The notes: generated by a model from the letters alone, not told the origin. Counted from the first letter of the stretch, positions 32,859 through 42,168 are shown. The stretch is DNA of 56,937 nt from an uncultured Lachnospiraceae bacterium (GCA_946182825.1 CAMGZH010000016.1:1-56937), one strand, 5' to 3'. A program made the numbers and translations.

Positions 32859-33791
32859 TTAAATCCCCTTTCCGTCGTTCATTCTCGCAACGATCTTGTT
32901 CACCAGTACAAGAAGAACCACATTGATTACCGTGTTAAAAAGTCCCACTGCTGTGGAGAAACTGTAGTCTCCGTCCAGAAGACCCTTCTTATATACGTAG
33001 GTCGCGATGATCTCGGAAGACTGCATGTTCATATCCGTCTGTAACGCATAGGCCTTCTCAAATCCGATGCTCATAATATTACCGGCGGAGAGAATGAACT
33101 GAATGACAACCATATCCCGGATCGCCGGCCAGTCCACTGCCTTCATCTGCTGCCAGATGTTGGCTCCATCGATGATGGCTGCCTCACGAAGCTCCTGGCT
33201 TGCATTGGCAAGTGATGCCGTGTACATGATGGATGCCCAACCGGCTCCCTGCCAGATTCCGCTGATGATGTAGATCGGTCGGAAGAACTCCGGAACCGTC
33301 ATAAAGTTAATGGAAGTTCCAAGCATTCCGTTCAATGGTCCGGTTACGGATAAAAGGATTCGTACCATACCACAGAGAACGATGACCGATACAAAGTTCG
33401 GCATGTAGAGGATGAGCTGGATCTTTTTCTTCAGTCCGGTGCTCTGGATCCGATTCAGCAGCAGCGCCAGAATGATGGGAACCGGAAAGCCCCACAACAG
33501 TCCATACACCGCAAGCTTCAGTGTGTTCAAAAGGTACTGGATAAAATCCGGTGAGTGAAGGAATCTTGTAAAGTTTGCAAATCCGATCCATTCACTTCCT
33601 GTGATCCCCAAAAACGGACTGTATTCTTCAAATGCGATCAGGATTCCCCCCATGGGAATGTATTTGAAGATGATCGTCAACGCCAATGCGGGTAAGAGGA
33701 AGATGAAGTACAGCTGCCAATGCTTCCTCACGTATTGCAGGAAGCTTTCACTCTGATTCACGCCTGTGCTCCTTAATTTCCCGGCTTTCAT
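32859..33791 (-). CDS. Carbohydrate ABC transporter permease (LplB type)
   Basis: A 310-residue permease, first gene of the GH32 operon. Six membrane segments, and the EAA loop ELREAAIIDGANIWQQMKAV is clear. It begins about 40 bp downstream of a consensus promoter and has GGGGG at the ribosome site. Together with the second permease, the binding protein and an ATPase encoded elsewhere it would import a fructo-oligosaccharide-type sugar. Confidence 0.94.
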   Translation of the reverse strand: MKAGKLRSTGVNQSESFLQYVRKHWQLYFIFLLPALALTIIFKYIPMGGILIAFEEYSPFLGITGSEWIGFANFTRFLHSPDFIQYLLNTLKLAVYGLLWGFPVPIILALLLNRIQSTGLKKKIQLILYMPNFVSVIVLCGMVRILLSVTGPLNGMLGTSINFMTVPEFFRPIYIISGIWQGAGWASIMYTASLANASQELREAAIIDGANIWQQMKAVDWPAIRDMVVIQFILSAGNIMSIGFEKAYALQTDMNMQSSEIIATYVYKKGLLDGDYSFSTAVGLFNTVINVVLLVLVNKIVARMNDGKGI

Positions 33792-33828
33792 AAAAAATAA
33801 CCCCCTTTTCTGTTGCTATCTATTCTGG

Positions 33829-33857
33829 ATTATAGCTTCACGCTTTACATTTGTCAA
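33829..33857 (-). promoter_or_regulatory. Consensus promoter of the GH32-ABC operon
   Basis: Minus-strand TTGACA (33852-33857), 17-bp spacer, TATAAT (33829-33834): a full consensus promoter, so tight repression is expected. Confidence 0.9.
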
Positions 33858-33864
33858 TTATAAA

Positions 33865-33880
33865 TTGTGCATTTGCACAA
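33865..33880. promoter_or_regulatory. LacI-type operator palindrome
   Basis: TTGTGCA-TT-TGCACAA is a palindrome between the two divergent promoters, 8 bp from the -35 of the ABC operon. A second partial copy (ATTTGCACA) overlaps the lacI -35 near 33906-33914. Binding by the adjacent LacI-family protein is inferred. Confidence 0.7.
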
Positions 33881-33907
33881 TCATGAACAGAAAATGCAAT
33901 GTTACAT

Positions 33908-33936
33908 TTGCACATTTTTCTGACAAATGCTATACT
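33908..33936 (+). promoter_or_regulatory. Promoter of the lacI-family gene
   Basis: TTGCAC (33908-33913), 17-bp spacer, TATACT (33931-33936). The -35 falls within an operator-like half site, suggesting autoregulation. Confidence 0.75.
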
Positions 33937-33964
33937 TTTTTTGAACAACATTTGGAGGTATTCT

Positions 33965-35026
33965 ATGGGAAAAAGAGTCACCATACAGGATATTGCAGAT
34001 GCTCTCGGCATCTCTCGCAATACCGTTTCAAAAGCAATCAATAACAACGGATCTCTGGCGGAGACCACCCGACAGAAGATTCTTGAGACCGCAATACAGA
34101 TGGGATACAAGCAATTCAGCTATATGGAGATGGATCCGCAGATCCGCCTGATGAAGGCAAAAGAAAAGAACGGAATCGCCTTTTTCTCCTCCAGCTTTAT
34201 CAGCGAATCCCATTTCTCATCAACCATGATGGATCGGGTGGAGCAAGAGCTTTCCGTTCTCAACTATCATTTAAATTATTATCGGGTGTCAAAGGATAAT
34301 CTTAAGAATAACACACTGCCGCCGTCCTTTAAGGAAGACAACTGTGCAGCCATTATCTGTGTTGAAGTGTTCAACTATGAATATAGCAAAATGCTGACAG
34401 AACTGGACACACCTGTCCTTTTCATTGACTCTCCGGTGGAGCTTGGACAAAAACCACTGAAGGCAGATAAGCTGTATATGAACAATACGGATTGTATTCT
34501 GGAACTGATCGCCACCATGAAGGAGCGAGGTGTCAAAGAGATTGGCTTTGTGGGAGAAATGATGCACTGTCAGTCCTTCTGCGAACGCTACCTTGCCTTC
34601 CGCAACGGTATGCACCTCTCCGGCCTGACCATTCATGAAGAGCTTTGTATCAGCGAAAATCTCCCCGCCGGCACGTTGGACATCGGAACGCCCTACCGGG
34701 ATTATCTCGAAGAAAGACTCCGGGGCTTTTCGCATCTACCGGAACTGTTTATCTGTGCCAATGACTTTGTGGCCATTGACCTGATGCAGGCTATGAAACG
34801 GCTGAACCTGTCTGCACCAAAGGATGTGATGATCTGCGGATTTGATGACTCCTCCGAAGCAAGGATCGTCACCCCGCCTCTGTCCAGCATCCACATCCAC
34901 AGCCAGAGCATGGGGGTATCCGCCGTTTCCCTGCTCCTCTCCCGCATCAAGGATCCGTCTCTGGATTATCGTACCCTGTACGTGGAGACAGACCTTGTGC
35001 TTCGGGATTCCACAAAGGATTACTAG
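33965..35026 (+). CDS. LacI-family transcriptional regulator
   Basis: A 353-residue regulator: helix-turn-helix at 3-30 (RVTIQDIADALGISRNTVSKAIN) and a periplasmic-binding-protein-like effector domain (NGIAFFSSSF, ICGFDDSSEARIVTPPLSSIHI). It is divergent from the ABC-GH32 operon and presumably represses it until a sugar binds. Start ATG 33965 has GGAGG 7 bases upstream; a longer frame beginning at 33899 starts inside the promoter and is rejected. Its TAG stop interlocks with the convergent gene's stop in CTAG. Confidence 0.93.
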   Translation: MGKRVTIQDIADALGISRNTVSKAINNNGSLAETTRQKILETAIQMGYKQFSYMEMDPQIRLMKAKEKNGIAFFSSSFISESHFSSTMMDRVEQELSVLNYHLNYYRVSKDNLKNNTLPPSFKEDNCAAIICVEVFNYEYSKMLTELDTPVLFIDSPVELGQKPLKADKLYMNNTDCILELIATMKERGVKEIGFVGEMMHCQSFCERYLAFRNGMHLSGLTIHEELCISENLPAGTLDIGTPYRDYLEERLRGFSHLPELFICANDFVAIDLMQAMKRLNLSAPKDVMICGFDDSSEARIVTPPLSSIHIHSQSMGVSAVSLLLSRIKDPSLDYRTLYVETDLVLRDSTKDY

Positions 35027-36459
35027 ACCTTGACCTTCCGGTAGGCCGTCCAGGCGGAATAGTTTTTCTCACCCAGTATCACCAGATAGGTCCGGATCCG
35101 GGCCTTTACGGTCTTACCCTTTGTGAGCTTTGTGATCTTTTTGGAGAGGACTCCCCGTGTTGCCACGGCAACTGTCTTCTCCTTGGTTCCAACCTTATAG
35201 GAGATCTGGTAACCCTGGATCTCACCGGAGGTACTGCCGGTCACCTTCATCTGACCGGCGGCAACCTTTTTCAGCTTCAATGTCACCGGCTTGGGAACCG
35301 CATAATCCTTACTGCAGGCCGGACGGATCGTGTAAAAATACTCCGGCACATGCATATAGTAGGAATGTCCGTCACGTGACCTCATGGTCGCATCACTGAT
35401 ATTAAAGTACTGTCTTGCCGACTGGCTTGCAGCTGTGGCATCCAGCCCGGTATTCTTGTCCTTATCATCCCATGTCACATCTACGTTATACCACCCACCG
35501 TCGATCATAACTTCATTCCACGCGTGAGAGAGGCTGGTCACAGCCACCGTAGGAACTCCCAGAGCATTCATCAGCATGGAAAATCCCTTGGCATATCCGG
35601 CACAGACCGTGGTTCCGAAAAGAAAGGTGCTGGCGGATGTCTGGTACAGATTACCCCAGTCCGTATCCCCGTTCTCATCATACTTATAGCAGATATTCTC
35701 GATCATTTTATTGTGGATGATGGTCTCTTTCTCCAGAACACTTCCTGCGCCCTCAGCCGCCTCAAGATAATCGGAGGCCGCCTCCATGATCTGATACGCC
35801 GCCTCTGCCCTAGTGGAACCGGAGCGAAACTCCTCCAGGATCACCGGATACACATAATCCACCCGCGTCCCGTCTGTGGTATGAGCCGCATAGGAAAAGT
35901 GAAAGAAATACTGCGGATTCTCATACTCGACCAGCGTGGCGATCTCATCCAGCTTTTCATCACTGACCGTTGCCGGAACATCCACCTTACGGGAGGCATA
36001 CAGGGTGATCATTTGGTTATCCTCGTTGTAACTCTGGATCTGGTAGGCATCCAGATCGGTGATCAGAAATTCATTCAGAGAATCACAGTAGGCATCATAG
36101 AATTTCTTCTCATCCGCAGACAGATCCTGATAATAGTACCGGGAGGAAAATGCATTCCAGTACTTCTGATCCGTGATCTCCGGCAGCTCGCCGGAAGATC
36201 CCCTGACTGACTTGCGCTTCGGCTTCTTGACCTTGATATCCCCGGACAGATCCAGCACCCGGCGATGGATGATCTCCTCACCGGTGGAGGCAGCCTCCGT
36301 CCTGCTCTTCTGACCTGTGTCTGCATATCCCGTCTGACAAACCATAAAAAAAGCCATGCAACCTGCCAATAACCCTGTGATCCATTTCGCTCCAATTGCC
36401 TTCATCAGACACTGCATTGCATGTTCTTCATCGGTTATTTCAAATTCCCTTCTCGTCAC
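35023..36459 (-). CDS. Exported transglutaminase-like cysteine protease-fold protein
   Basis: A 478-residue protein with a transmembrane/signal segment at about 27-45 (WITGLLAGCMAFFMVCQTGYA). The transglutaminase-like core lies at about 265-345 with the Cys-His-Asp triad in TTVCAGYAKGFSML, LSHAWNEVMIDGGWY and VDVTWDD. A C-terminal fibronectin-III-like domain (about 395-478) follows. Likely a cell-surface protein-modifying or peptidase enzyme; target unknown. The GTG start overlaps the MFS stop (GTGA) and has GGAGG eight bases upstream, giving an unusually long region before the signal segment; an internal ATG at 36405 would give a normal signal peptide but lacks a ribosome site. Confidence 0.85.
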   Translation of the reverse strand: MTRREFEITDEEHAMQCLMKAIGAKWITGLLAGCMAFFMVCQTGYADTGQKSRTEAASTGEEIIHRRVLDLSGDIKVKKPKRKSVRGSSGELPEITDQKYWNAFSSRYYYQDLSADEKKFYDAYCDSLNEFLITDLDAYQIQSYNEDNQMITLYASRKVDVPATVSDEKLDEIATLVEYENPQYFFHFSYAAHTTDGTRVDYVYPVILEEFRSGSTRAEAAYQIMEAASDYLEAAEGAGSVLEKETIIHNKMIENICYKYDENGDTDWGNLYQTSASTFLFGTTVCAGYAKGFSMLMNALGVPTVAVTSLSHAWNEVMIDGGWYNVDVTWDDKDKNTGLDATAASQSARQYFNISDATMRSRDGHSYYMHVPEYFYTIRPACSKDYAVPKPVTLKLKKVAAGQMKVTGSTSGEIQGYQISYKVGTKEKTVAVATRGVLSKKITKLTKGKTVKARIRTYLVILGEKNYSAWTAYRKVKV

Positions 36460-37622
36460 GCTGCTTTCCTCCCATGGTCAACGAATAATTTCAGGCCGAT
36501 GGCGATCAGAATGTCCACCATGAATAATATCGCAAGCAATACCATTGCCATACTGTAGCCAAGGTGATCCGCCATAATACCCATAAGTCCCGTACCAATA
36601 ACGCCGCCGATACCGGTGGCTGTGGTAATAATGCCGACAGCGGTTGCTGAAAAACGTCCGGAATACTTCATGGCAAGGGTCAGGCAGTTGGGGTAGATGG
36701 CACCACAGGCAAAACCTAACGCACCTCCCAAAACAATCTCCAGCCATACATCCGAAGTAAAGGTCATAGCAATGGTCAAAAACGGAATCGCCACCGTCGC
36801 CGCCAAAAGGTTCCTTATGGCGTGCCGGCTGAACTTACCGGAAACAAGTCGCGACGGGATCATCATCATCCAGTACACAGACAGTGCCAGCTCACCGGAA
36901 TCGGACTTTAACTCATCGATAAAGTAACTGTTCACAAAAAAGGCAAAGCCGTTCTCAAACCCTACATAGACCAGCATGATCAGACTTAACATCATGATGG
37001 CAGGAATCACCAGCTCTCCCTGGGGGGTCAGACTATGCTCCACTTCCTTCTTCATGGTCCAGTCCGCATGCTTATCATTAAGTCCGATCAGACTGAGAAG
37101 GGAGATTCCCAGGATCAGCCAGAACATAAGGCGCCAATCGATGTTGGCCTTCAGATAGGCCCCCACCATCAGAGGAGCCACAACAGATCCTAAGGCATAC
37201 ATGGAGGTAATGGCTCCGATCTTAAATCCGGAATCCTTATAGATATCTCCCACAGCGGCAATTCCCACAAACTGTGTTGTGCTCGTGGAAATTCCAAGAA
37301 TAAAGATACCAATCAGAAATGCGATCTGCGACGTTCCGATACCGATAAAGGCACAACTTAGGATCTGCAGATACACCATAAGGATCAGGCTCTTTTTCTT
37401 ACCGACATGATCCGCCCAGCTTCCCAGAATGATAGGTGCCAGCATGGTAGAAAAAAGCTCTACCGTTGCGAATAGCCCCATGGAAGTGATACTCAGATCA
37501 TAGACCTTGCCTATGGTATGCAGGCTGGCCTGGTAACCACCGGACTCAAAACCGTTAATAAAGATCAGAATGAACAAGGCTAGACATAGCAGATCAGGAA
37601 CTCTCTTCTTATGCTTCAACAT
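36456..37622 (-). CDS. MFS transporter
   Basis: A 388-residue major facilitator with about twelve membrane segments. Between segments 2 and 3 is GSWADHVGKKKSLI, the typical MFS loop motif, and the second half repeats it weakly (IMADHLGYSMAM). Substrate cannot be read. Start ATG 37622 follows AGGAGAGG; an upstream ATG would add eight residues without a site. It overlaps the transglutaminase-like gene, so the two are co-translated, perhaps pairing export or uptake of a small molecule with cell-surface processing. Confidence 0.88.
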   Translation of the reverse strand: MLKHKKRVPDLLCLALFILIFINGFESGGYQASLHTIGKVYDLSITSMGLFATVELFSTMLAPIILGSWADHVGKKKSLILMVYLQILSCAFIGIGTSQIAFLIGIFILGISTSTTQFVGIAAVGDIYKDSGFKIGAITSMYALGSVVAPLMVGAYLKANIDWRLMFWLILGISLLSLIGLNDKHADWTMKKEVEHSLTPQGELVIPAIMMLSLIMLVYVGFENGFAFFVNSYFIDELKSDSGELALSVYWMMMIPSRLVSGKFSRHAIRNLLAATVAIPFLTIAMTFTSDVWLEIVLGGALGFACGAIYPNCLTLAMKYSGRFSATAVGIITTATGIGGVIGTGLMGIMADHLGYSMAMVLLAILFMVDILIAIGLKLFVDHGRKAA

Positions 37623-37753
37623 AATACCTCTCCTTCGCTCTGCCATCCCCCAATGACATCAGCCGTGCGATGCTACTCTTTCGCTGTTCCTTCACCTCGA
37701 ATTATACCCCACCGGAAGATTTTTGCCTATAAAAACAAGTATATATCCCTGTA

Positions 37754-39115
37754 TCAGAGCTTAATAATTCCAAAGGCATCCAGAATAGAGGATACCAGAA
37801 TGATCAGACAGAACAGCGGGCACAGGTAGCGGATCATAAAACGGAAGATCGGTCTACGGCGGAACTTGTGTCCGTCTCTTGTGATCTCTTCTTCGATCTT
37901 ATCCAGTCCGATGACACGATTGATCAGGATACAGGTCGATACTGCAGCCAGCGGCATCATAACGGAGTTTGTCAAAAAGTCGAAGAAATCCAAAAACTGC
38001 ATGCCGATGATCTTAACGCTGGAAAGGATACCATAGCCAAGAGCTGACAGGCTGCCCAGTCCCAGCATGATCGCCGCCATAAGGACCGTGCCCTTTTTAC
38101 GGCTCCAGTGAAGCTCATCCTCAAAGGTAGACACCGCAGACTCTGTCAGTGCAATGGAGGATGTCAGTGCCGCAAACAGCACCAGGGCAAAAAAGGCGAT
38201 ACCGATGATCCGTCCAAATCCCATGGAATTGAAGATGGCCGGCATGGTGATAAACATCAGAGACGGTCCTTTTCCAAGGTTCTCACCGGCATTGGGTCCG
38301 GAAAAAGCGAAGACCGCCGGAATGATCATAAGTCCTGCCAGAACCGCAATGGCGGTATCAAATACCTCCACCTGGTCGGTACTTTCCTCGATGGAAACAT
38401 CCTTTTTCATATAGCTTCCGAAGGTGATCAGAATTCCCATGGCAATGGAAAGGGAATAAAACATCTGTCCCATGGCTGCCACCACGGTCATCCAGCTGAA
38501 ATTCTTGATCTCAGGTACAAACATATACCGGATGCCCGCAACGGCTCCCGGACGGGTCGCAGAATAAATACTGATAATAATTGCAAGAACCACAAGGATC
38601 GGCATCAGGATCTTCGATACTCTCTCGATACCTCCCTTTACGCCCATGAAAATAATGGCCACCGTTGCCAGACAGAATACCACGAACCAGATCTCCGGCT
38701 GTACACCGGTAATAAAGGTGGTAAAGTAGTCGTTCTTCGCCGGTGTTTTCGCTCCGCTAAAAATATAATCGATCAGGTACTTTAAGACCCAGCCGCCGAT
38801 AACGGAATAATACGGAACGATAAGGATCGGAATGATGGCGTTCAGCCAGCCTCCCGTTTTGATCAGGGGATGCTTGCCAATGGTATTGAAGGCTCCCACC
38901 GGACTCCTATGTGTCATTCGTCCCAGGGATGTCTCTGCCATGATCATGGTATAACCAAAGGTCAGAGCCAACAGAATATATATGAGAAGGAAGATTCCTC
39001 CTCCATACTTTGCCAATAGATATGGAAATCTCCAAATGTTACCGAGTCCCACCGAAGCGCCAGCCGCCGATAGGACAAATCCCAATTTTCCTGAGAAACT
39101 GCTTCTTTTTTTCAT
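37754..39115 (-). CDS. Neurotransmitter:sodium symporter family (NSS/SNF) transporter
   Basis: A 453-residue LeuT-fold symporter. The diagnostic first helix reads GFVLSAAGASVGLGNIWRFPYL with the GNIWRFP sodium/substrate motif, and later segments such as MGQMFYSLSIAMGILITFGSY and FALVLFAALTSSIALTES match the family. Bacterial members import amino acids with sodium. At about 450 residues with eleven to twelve helices it is normal for bacterial NSS. Stands alone between the MFS and the replication initiator genes. Confidence 0.93.
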   Translation of the reverse strand: MKKRSSFSGKLGFVLSAAGASVGLGNIWRFPYLLAKYGGGIFLLIYILLALTFGYTMIMAETSLGRMTHRSPVGAFNTIGKHPLIKTGGWLNAIIPILIVPYYSVIGGWVLKYLIDYIFSGAKTPAKNDYFTTFITGVQPEIWFVVFCLATVAIIFMGVKGGIERVSKILMPILVVLAIIISIYSATRPGAVAGIRYMFVPEIKNFSWMTVVAAMGQMFYSLSIAMGILITFGSYMKKDVSIEESTDQVEVFDTAIAVLAGLMIIPAVFAFSGPNAGENLGKGPSLMFITMPAIFNSMGFGRIIGIAFFALVLFAALTSSIALTESAVSTFEDELHWSRKKGTVLMAAIMLGLGSLSALGYGILSSVKIIGMQFLDFFDFLTNSVMMPLAAVSTCILINRVIGLDKIEEEITRDGHKFRRRPIFRFMIRYLCPLFCLIILVSSILDAFGIIKL

Positions 39116-39217
39116 AATACACCTACAACTCTTCTAAAAATTTCCCATAGCCAAAGAAAGCCCCCTCCTATAAACAACAACTTGATTCTATTGGAAAAAA
39201 GATGATCCTTACAACGA

Positions 39218-40513
39218 TTATTCTTGTCTGAGCATCCGTGCTTCAATGGCGTCAATATCATACTCCAGGTCAGAATCCATGCGCTTTCTGCCCTTTGCGG
39301 TCTTCTTCGTCTTAACAGAAGAGCTCTTATAGTCGTTCTTAAGAGCTGCCACCATCCAGGCTACCAGGTTATCCACATCCTGTGACTTTGACATTTCATA
39401 CTTCTCGTTAATATAATCCGGATCGAAATTTCCGGCTTCTGCTATGGACTTGATACCGTCAAGATCCAGATCCGGCGGAAGGGTCCTCGCAATGGAAAGC
39501 ACCACATTCATCTGCTCGGCCGTCAGCTCGATCTTACCCGTGGTCTTCGCCTTCTTCGGTGCCTTCTTCACAACCGGTACCACCTCGGCATCCACCACAT
39601 CAATGGGAAGTTCTGTCTGCTCTCCCTGGATAAATCCGGCATTCAGATGCTTGTCCTTATGAAGCTGAACGTAGAAGATCAGACCGTAGACACGGCCGCC
39701 CTTTCCACCCTTCTTAGGCTTATATTCCACTGCCATATCCGTGATCTTATTGATCTCTTTGACCGCAACATCGACCACATGTCTCTTAAAGTCACCCCAA
39801 TCGGCGTACATCTTCTCCGGAGAAGCCTCCACCGCCCGATCGTAATCCGGAAAATCCGGGTTCTCCAGCAGAATATTCCGGACCGAATCAAGGTTCGCAT
39901 TGACAATTCCCATCAAAAGCCGCAGCTCCGACAACTGGAAGGTGATCTCGAAGAACTCGTCTGCCCGCTCCTCGCCCTTCCGGTAATATGCCTTGGATCG
40001 CAGCAATTCGTACAAACGGAAGGAATAAACATTCTTAAACTGGAGCATGGTAACCAGAGACAGGGTCGTATAATTCCCGCGGATCCCATCAATATATTCC
40101 TGCAGATCCTGGTTGAATTTGATCCTAAAGGTTCCGTTCTCGTAAGAGGCACGGGTAACGACCGCTATATAATCAAACTTATTGGACTTCGGATCCGTCC
40201 ATCCAACCGAACGGTTGGTCAGATTCTTACTGATACGATCCAGCTTCTTGTAGATGGAGTGGTTATCCTCCGCCCCCAGGGCGATCTTAAGATCCTTGGC
40301 CTTGAATTTACAGATAATGCTTCCCTGATCGATCTCATAATCCTTCTGTCGGATCTTACTCAACGCAATGGCTATGATCTTATTCTCCTGAATTGAGGAT
40401 TTGTACTTGGCACCGATCAGAAAGTTCGACTTCTGATAATCGCCATTACGATCTCTGTTTTTGTCATAACCGGGCTCTGCTACCACCAGAACCTTATCCT
40501 GTTCTTTCTTCAC
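39218..40513 (-). CDS. repB: Rep_3-family replication initiator (RepB)
   Basis: A 431-residue initiator of the Rep_3 (RepB/RepA) superfamily. Two winged-helix modules are expected: WH1 around 30-160 (NKIIAIALSKIRQKD, KAKDLKIALG, TDPKSNKFDYIAVVTRASYENG) and WH2 from about 165 (YSFRLYELLRSKAYYR, FEITFQLSELRLLMG, WGDFKRHVVDVAVKEINKITDM). A C-terminal extension of about 120 residues, rich in Lys (VKKAPKKAKTTGK, KTKKTAKGRKRMD), is longer than in typical small-plasmid Reps. GTG start with GAGGAGAG upstream. It is divergent from and adjacent to the iteron region, to which it should bind. With ParA at 45711 it marks this as a separately replicating element. Confidence 0.9.
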   Translation of the reverse strand: MKKEQDKVLVVAEPGYDKNRDRNGDYQKSNFLIGAKYKSSIQENKIIAIALSKIRQKDYEIDQGSIICKFKAKDLKIALGAEDNHSIYKKLDRISKNLTNRSVGWTDPKSNKFDYIAVVTRASYENGTFRIKFNQDLQEYIDGIRGNYTTLSLVTMLQFKNVYSFRLYELLRSKAYYRKGEERADEFFEITFQLSELRLLMGIVNANLDSVRNILLENPDFPDYDRAVEASPEKMYADWGDFKRHVVDVAVKEINKITDMAVEYKPKKGGKGGRVYGLIFYVQLHKDKHLNAGFIQGEQTELPIDVVDAEVVPVVKKAPKKAKTTGKIELTAEQMNVVLSIARTLPPDLDLDGIKSIAEAGNFDPDYINEKYEMSKSQDVDNLVAWMVAALKNDYKSSSVKTKKTAKGRKRMDSDLEYDIDAIEARMLRQE

Positions 40514-40624
40514 AGCTCTCTCCTCTTGTATCCCTTATCCTGCGTCTTCCTCTTACATCGTGACGCAGACGCAGGCTTATATCTATATCTTCATGTGCCC
40601 GGCAGGGCTTCCATGTCTGTCTTC

Positions 40625-41400
40625 GTTAGCCGAATTTTTCCATGATATGCCGTAACAGGCGCCTAATTCTGGAACTTATGGAAAAATTCGGACAATCCTA
40701 CATGTGAAAGAATATCACACTACCCTTGTCTTTACAATACTTGAAGTTGATTTTAGCCGATTTTTTCCATGATATCAATATACGGCTCAAATCGGGTACT
40801 TATGGAAAAAATCGGCTGATTTTTTTCTGTCGCTCCGGCTTTTGTGAGCGATTAACTTCTGGAAAAAATAGGACAACCCATGCAAATACTGTCCTAATTT
40901 TTCCAGAAGTTCCAAGATTCCATTTCACTTTTCCGGCAGATTACCCTCATTTTTCCATGATTTCCTCCAATCCCCCGTCTTTATCCAGGAAAAATTAGGA
41001 CAATCACACGCAATCTCCGTTCTCCCACTGCGAAGTTCTGGAATAATTAGGACAATAGAGGCTGACTTCTGGAAAAAATAGGATAATTTCCCCTTATAAC
41101 TGTCCTAATTTTTCCATACAAATGGGGAGATATCCTTGTTTTTCCGTTAGTTTACCGCATTTTTCCAGACCTTTGTCCTAATTCTTCCATACCTATTGCC
41201 CGTTTTTTTCCGTTTCTTTGCCGTTTTTTACCAGACCTTTATCCGCATTTTTCCAGTTCTTTGTCCTTCTTTTTCCATGAAAAAAGTGCGCAACCTCTGT
41301 AAAATCAAGGGTTTGCGCACTTCCTAAACTAAATATAAGTTAAAACTAGTTAATAAAATATAACAACAACAAGAGCTGTTGTCCTAAATTTTCCGGAAGT
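40625..41400. other. Iteron-rich replication origin region
   Basis: About ten copies of a 20-22-bp motif of type TTCTGGAAAAAATAGGACAA occur in both orientations, for example at 40674-40695, 40855-40876, 40890-40910 (inverted), 40985-41003, 41034-41054, 41065-41086, 41100-41117 (inverted), 41172-41192 (inverted) and 41379-41400 (inverted). Near repB two variants form long inverted pairs: 40631-40643 with 40678-40690 and 40755-40770 with 40802-40817. An AT-rich block (41322-41376) could be the unwinding element; TTATCCGCA near 41239 resembles a DnaA box. No gene lies here. Confidence 0.85.
41284..41322. repeat. Inverted repeat beside the AT-rich block of the origin
   Basis: AAGTGCGCAA (41284-41293) and TTGCGCACTT (41313-41322) are perfect complements around 19 bases, between the iterons and the AT-rich block. 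It could be a terminator-like boundary or an initiator-binding palindrome. Confidence 0.65.
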
Positions 41401-41432
41401 ATTGGAAAGATCCGGGAAATAGCAAGGATACA

Positions 41433-41999
41433 TCAACAGAACGGGAGCTGTTCCAGATCAATTACGTACCGTGTTTGTCTTGCTCCTGTTGGGTTGCCAT
41501 TTCCGTCAACTAAGCTGAAAAGTGGCATATTTTCGCCGTTTAGCACTGCTTTTTGTATGTGATCCTCTTTGTCGTATTCCAGTTTCAGGGAGAAAAAATT
41601 GCCGTTTTTTTCCAGAAGATGAAGGAAGATTCGATCACCGTCCCACAGATTGAGGTTAAATAATTGATCCTTTGGAATCCAATGGAGTTCTCCCTCATTA
41701 CAGGTGATCTGCTCCCCATGGAAAGATGCGGAGGTGAACAAATAAATGTACTCCGTAATGTCGTTGCCGTATACAAACGTTATGATGCCTCGGAAGCTTA
41801 GTTGGTCTAAAAGTAAACCAGTCTCTTCCCGGACTTCCCTGCGTATGCATTCTTCCGGAGATTCCCCGTTTTCGCAGTGTCCACCGACTCCGATCCACTT
41901 TCCCTTGTTCACATCCTTCTTCTTTTTGTTGCGAAGAAGCATAAGGTACTTGTCATCTTTTTCTATATAACAGATGGTGCTGTTGCTTATTTCTGCCAT
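41433..41999 (-). CDS. Nudix hydrolase, MutT/8-oxo-dGTPase-like
   Basis: A 188-residue Nudix protein with the complete box at 40-62 (GHCENGESPEECIRREVREETGL). The N-terminus (NSTICYIEKDDKYLMLLRN) resembles MutT/MTH1-type nucleotide pyrophosphohydrolases that remove oxidised dNTPs, and the extended C-terminus (about 140-188) is of the kind found with a second small domain. Substrate is inferred. It lies between the iterons and a run of decamer repeats, that is, inside the replication-partition segment. Confidence 0.85.
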   Translation of the reverse strand: MAEISNSTICYIEKDDKYLMLLRNKKKKDVNKGKWIGVGGHCENGESPEECIRREVREETGLLLDQLSFRGIITFVYGNDITEYIYLFTSASFHGEQITCNEGELHWIPKDQLFNLNLWDGDRIFLHLLEKNGNFFSLKLEYDKEDHIQKAVLNGENMPLFSLVDGNGNPTGARQTRYVIDLEQLPFC

Positions 42000-42010
42000 G
42001 AAATATCCTT

Positions 42011-42060
42011 TCCTGAAACCTTCCTGAATCTTCCTGAATTTTCCTAAATTTTCCAGAATT
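42011..42060. repeat. Five tandem decamers of TTCCTGAATT type
   Basis: Successive ten-base units TCCTGAAACC, TTCCTGAATC, TTCCTGAATT, TTCCTAAATT and TTCCAGAATT, in exact helical phase, lie immediately before the Nudix start codon. The last two together resemble the origin iteron core (TCCTAATTTTTCCAGAA), so they may be a degenerate iteron cluster or a regulator-binding array. Confidence 0.8.
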
Positions 42061-42168
42061 CCTTCCTGTCTGAGGACTGCTGTACTGCTCTTCTATTATT
42101 TGCTTTCCCCGGAAATTTGTCCATTCTATTTTTTTCAGGGAATTTTTGCCAGAATGTGGAAAATGATT

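Noticed and set aside
40726-40998. Open frame inside the iteron region
   Set aside because: It runs through iterons, has no ribosome site and its product is repetitive and unrecognisable.
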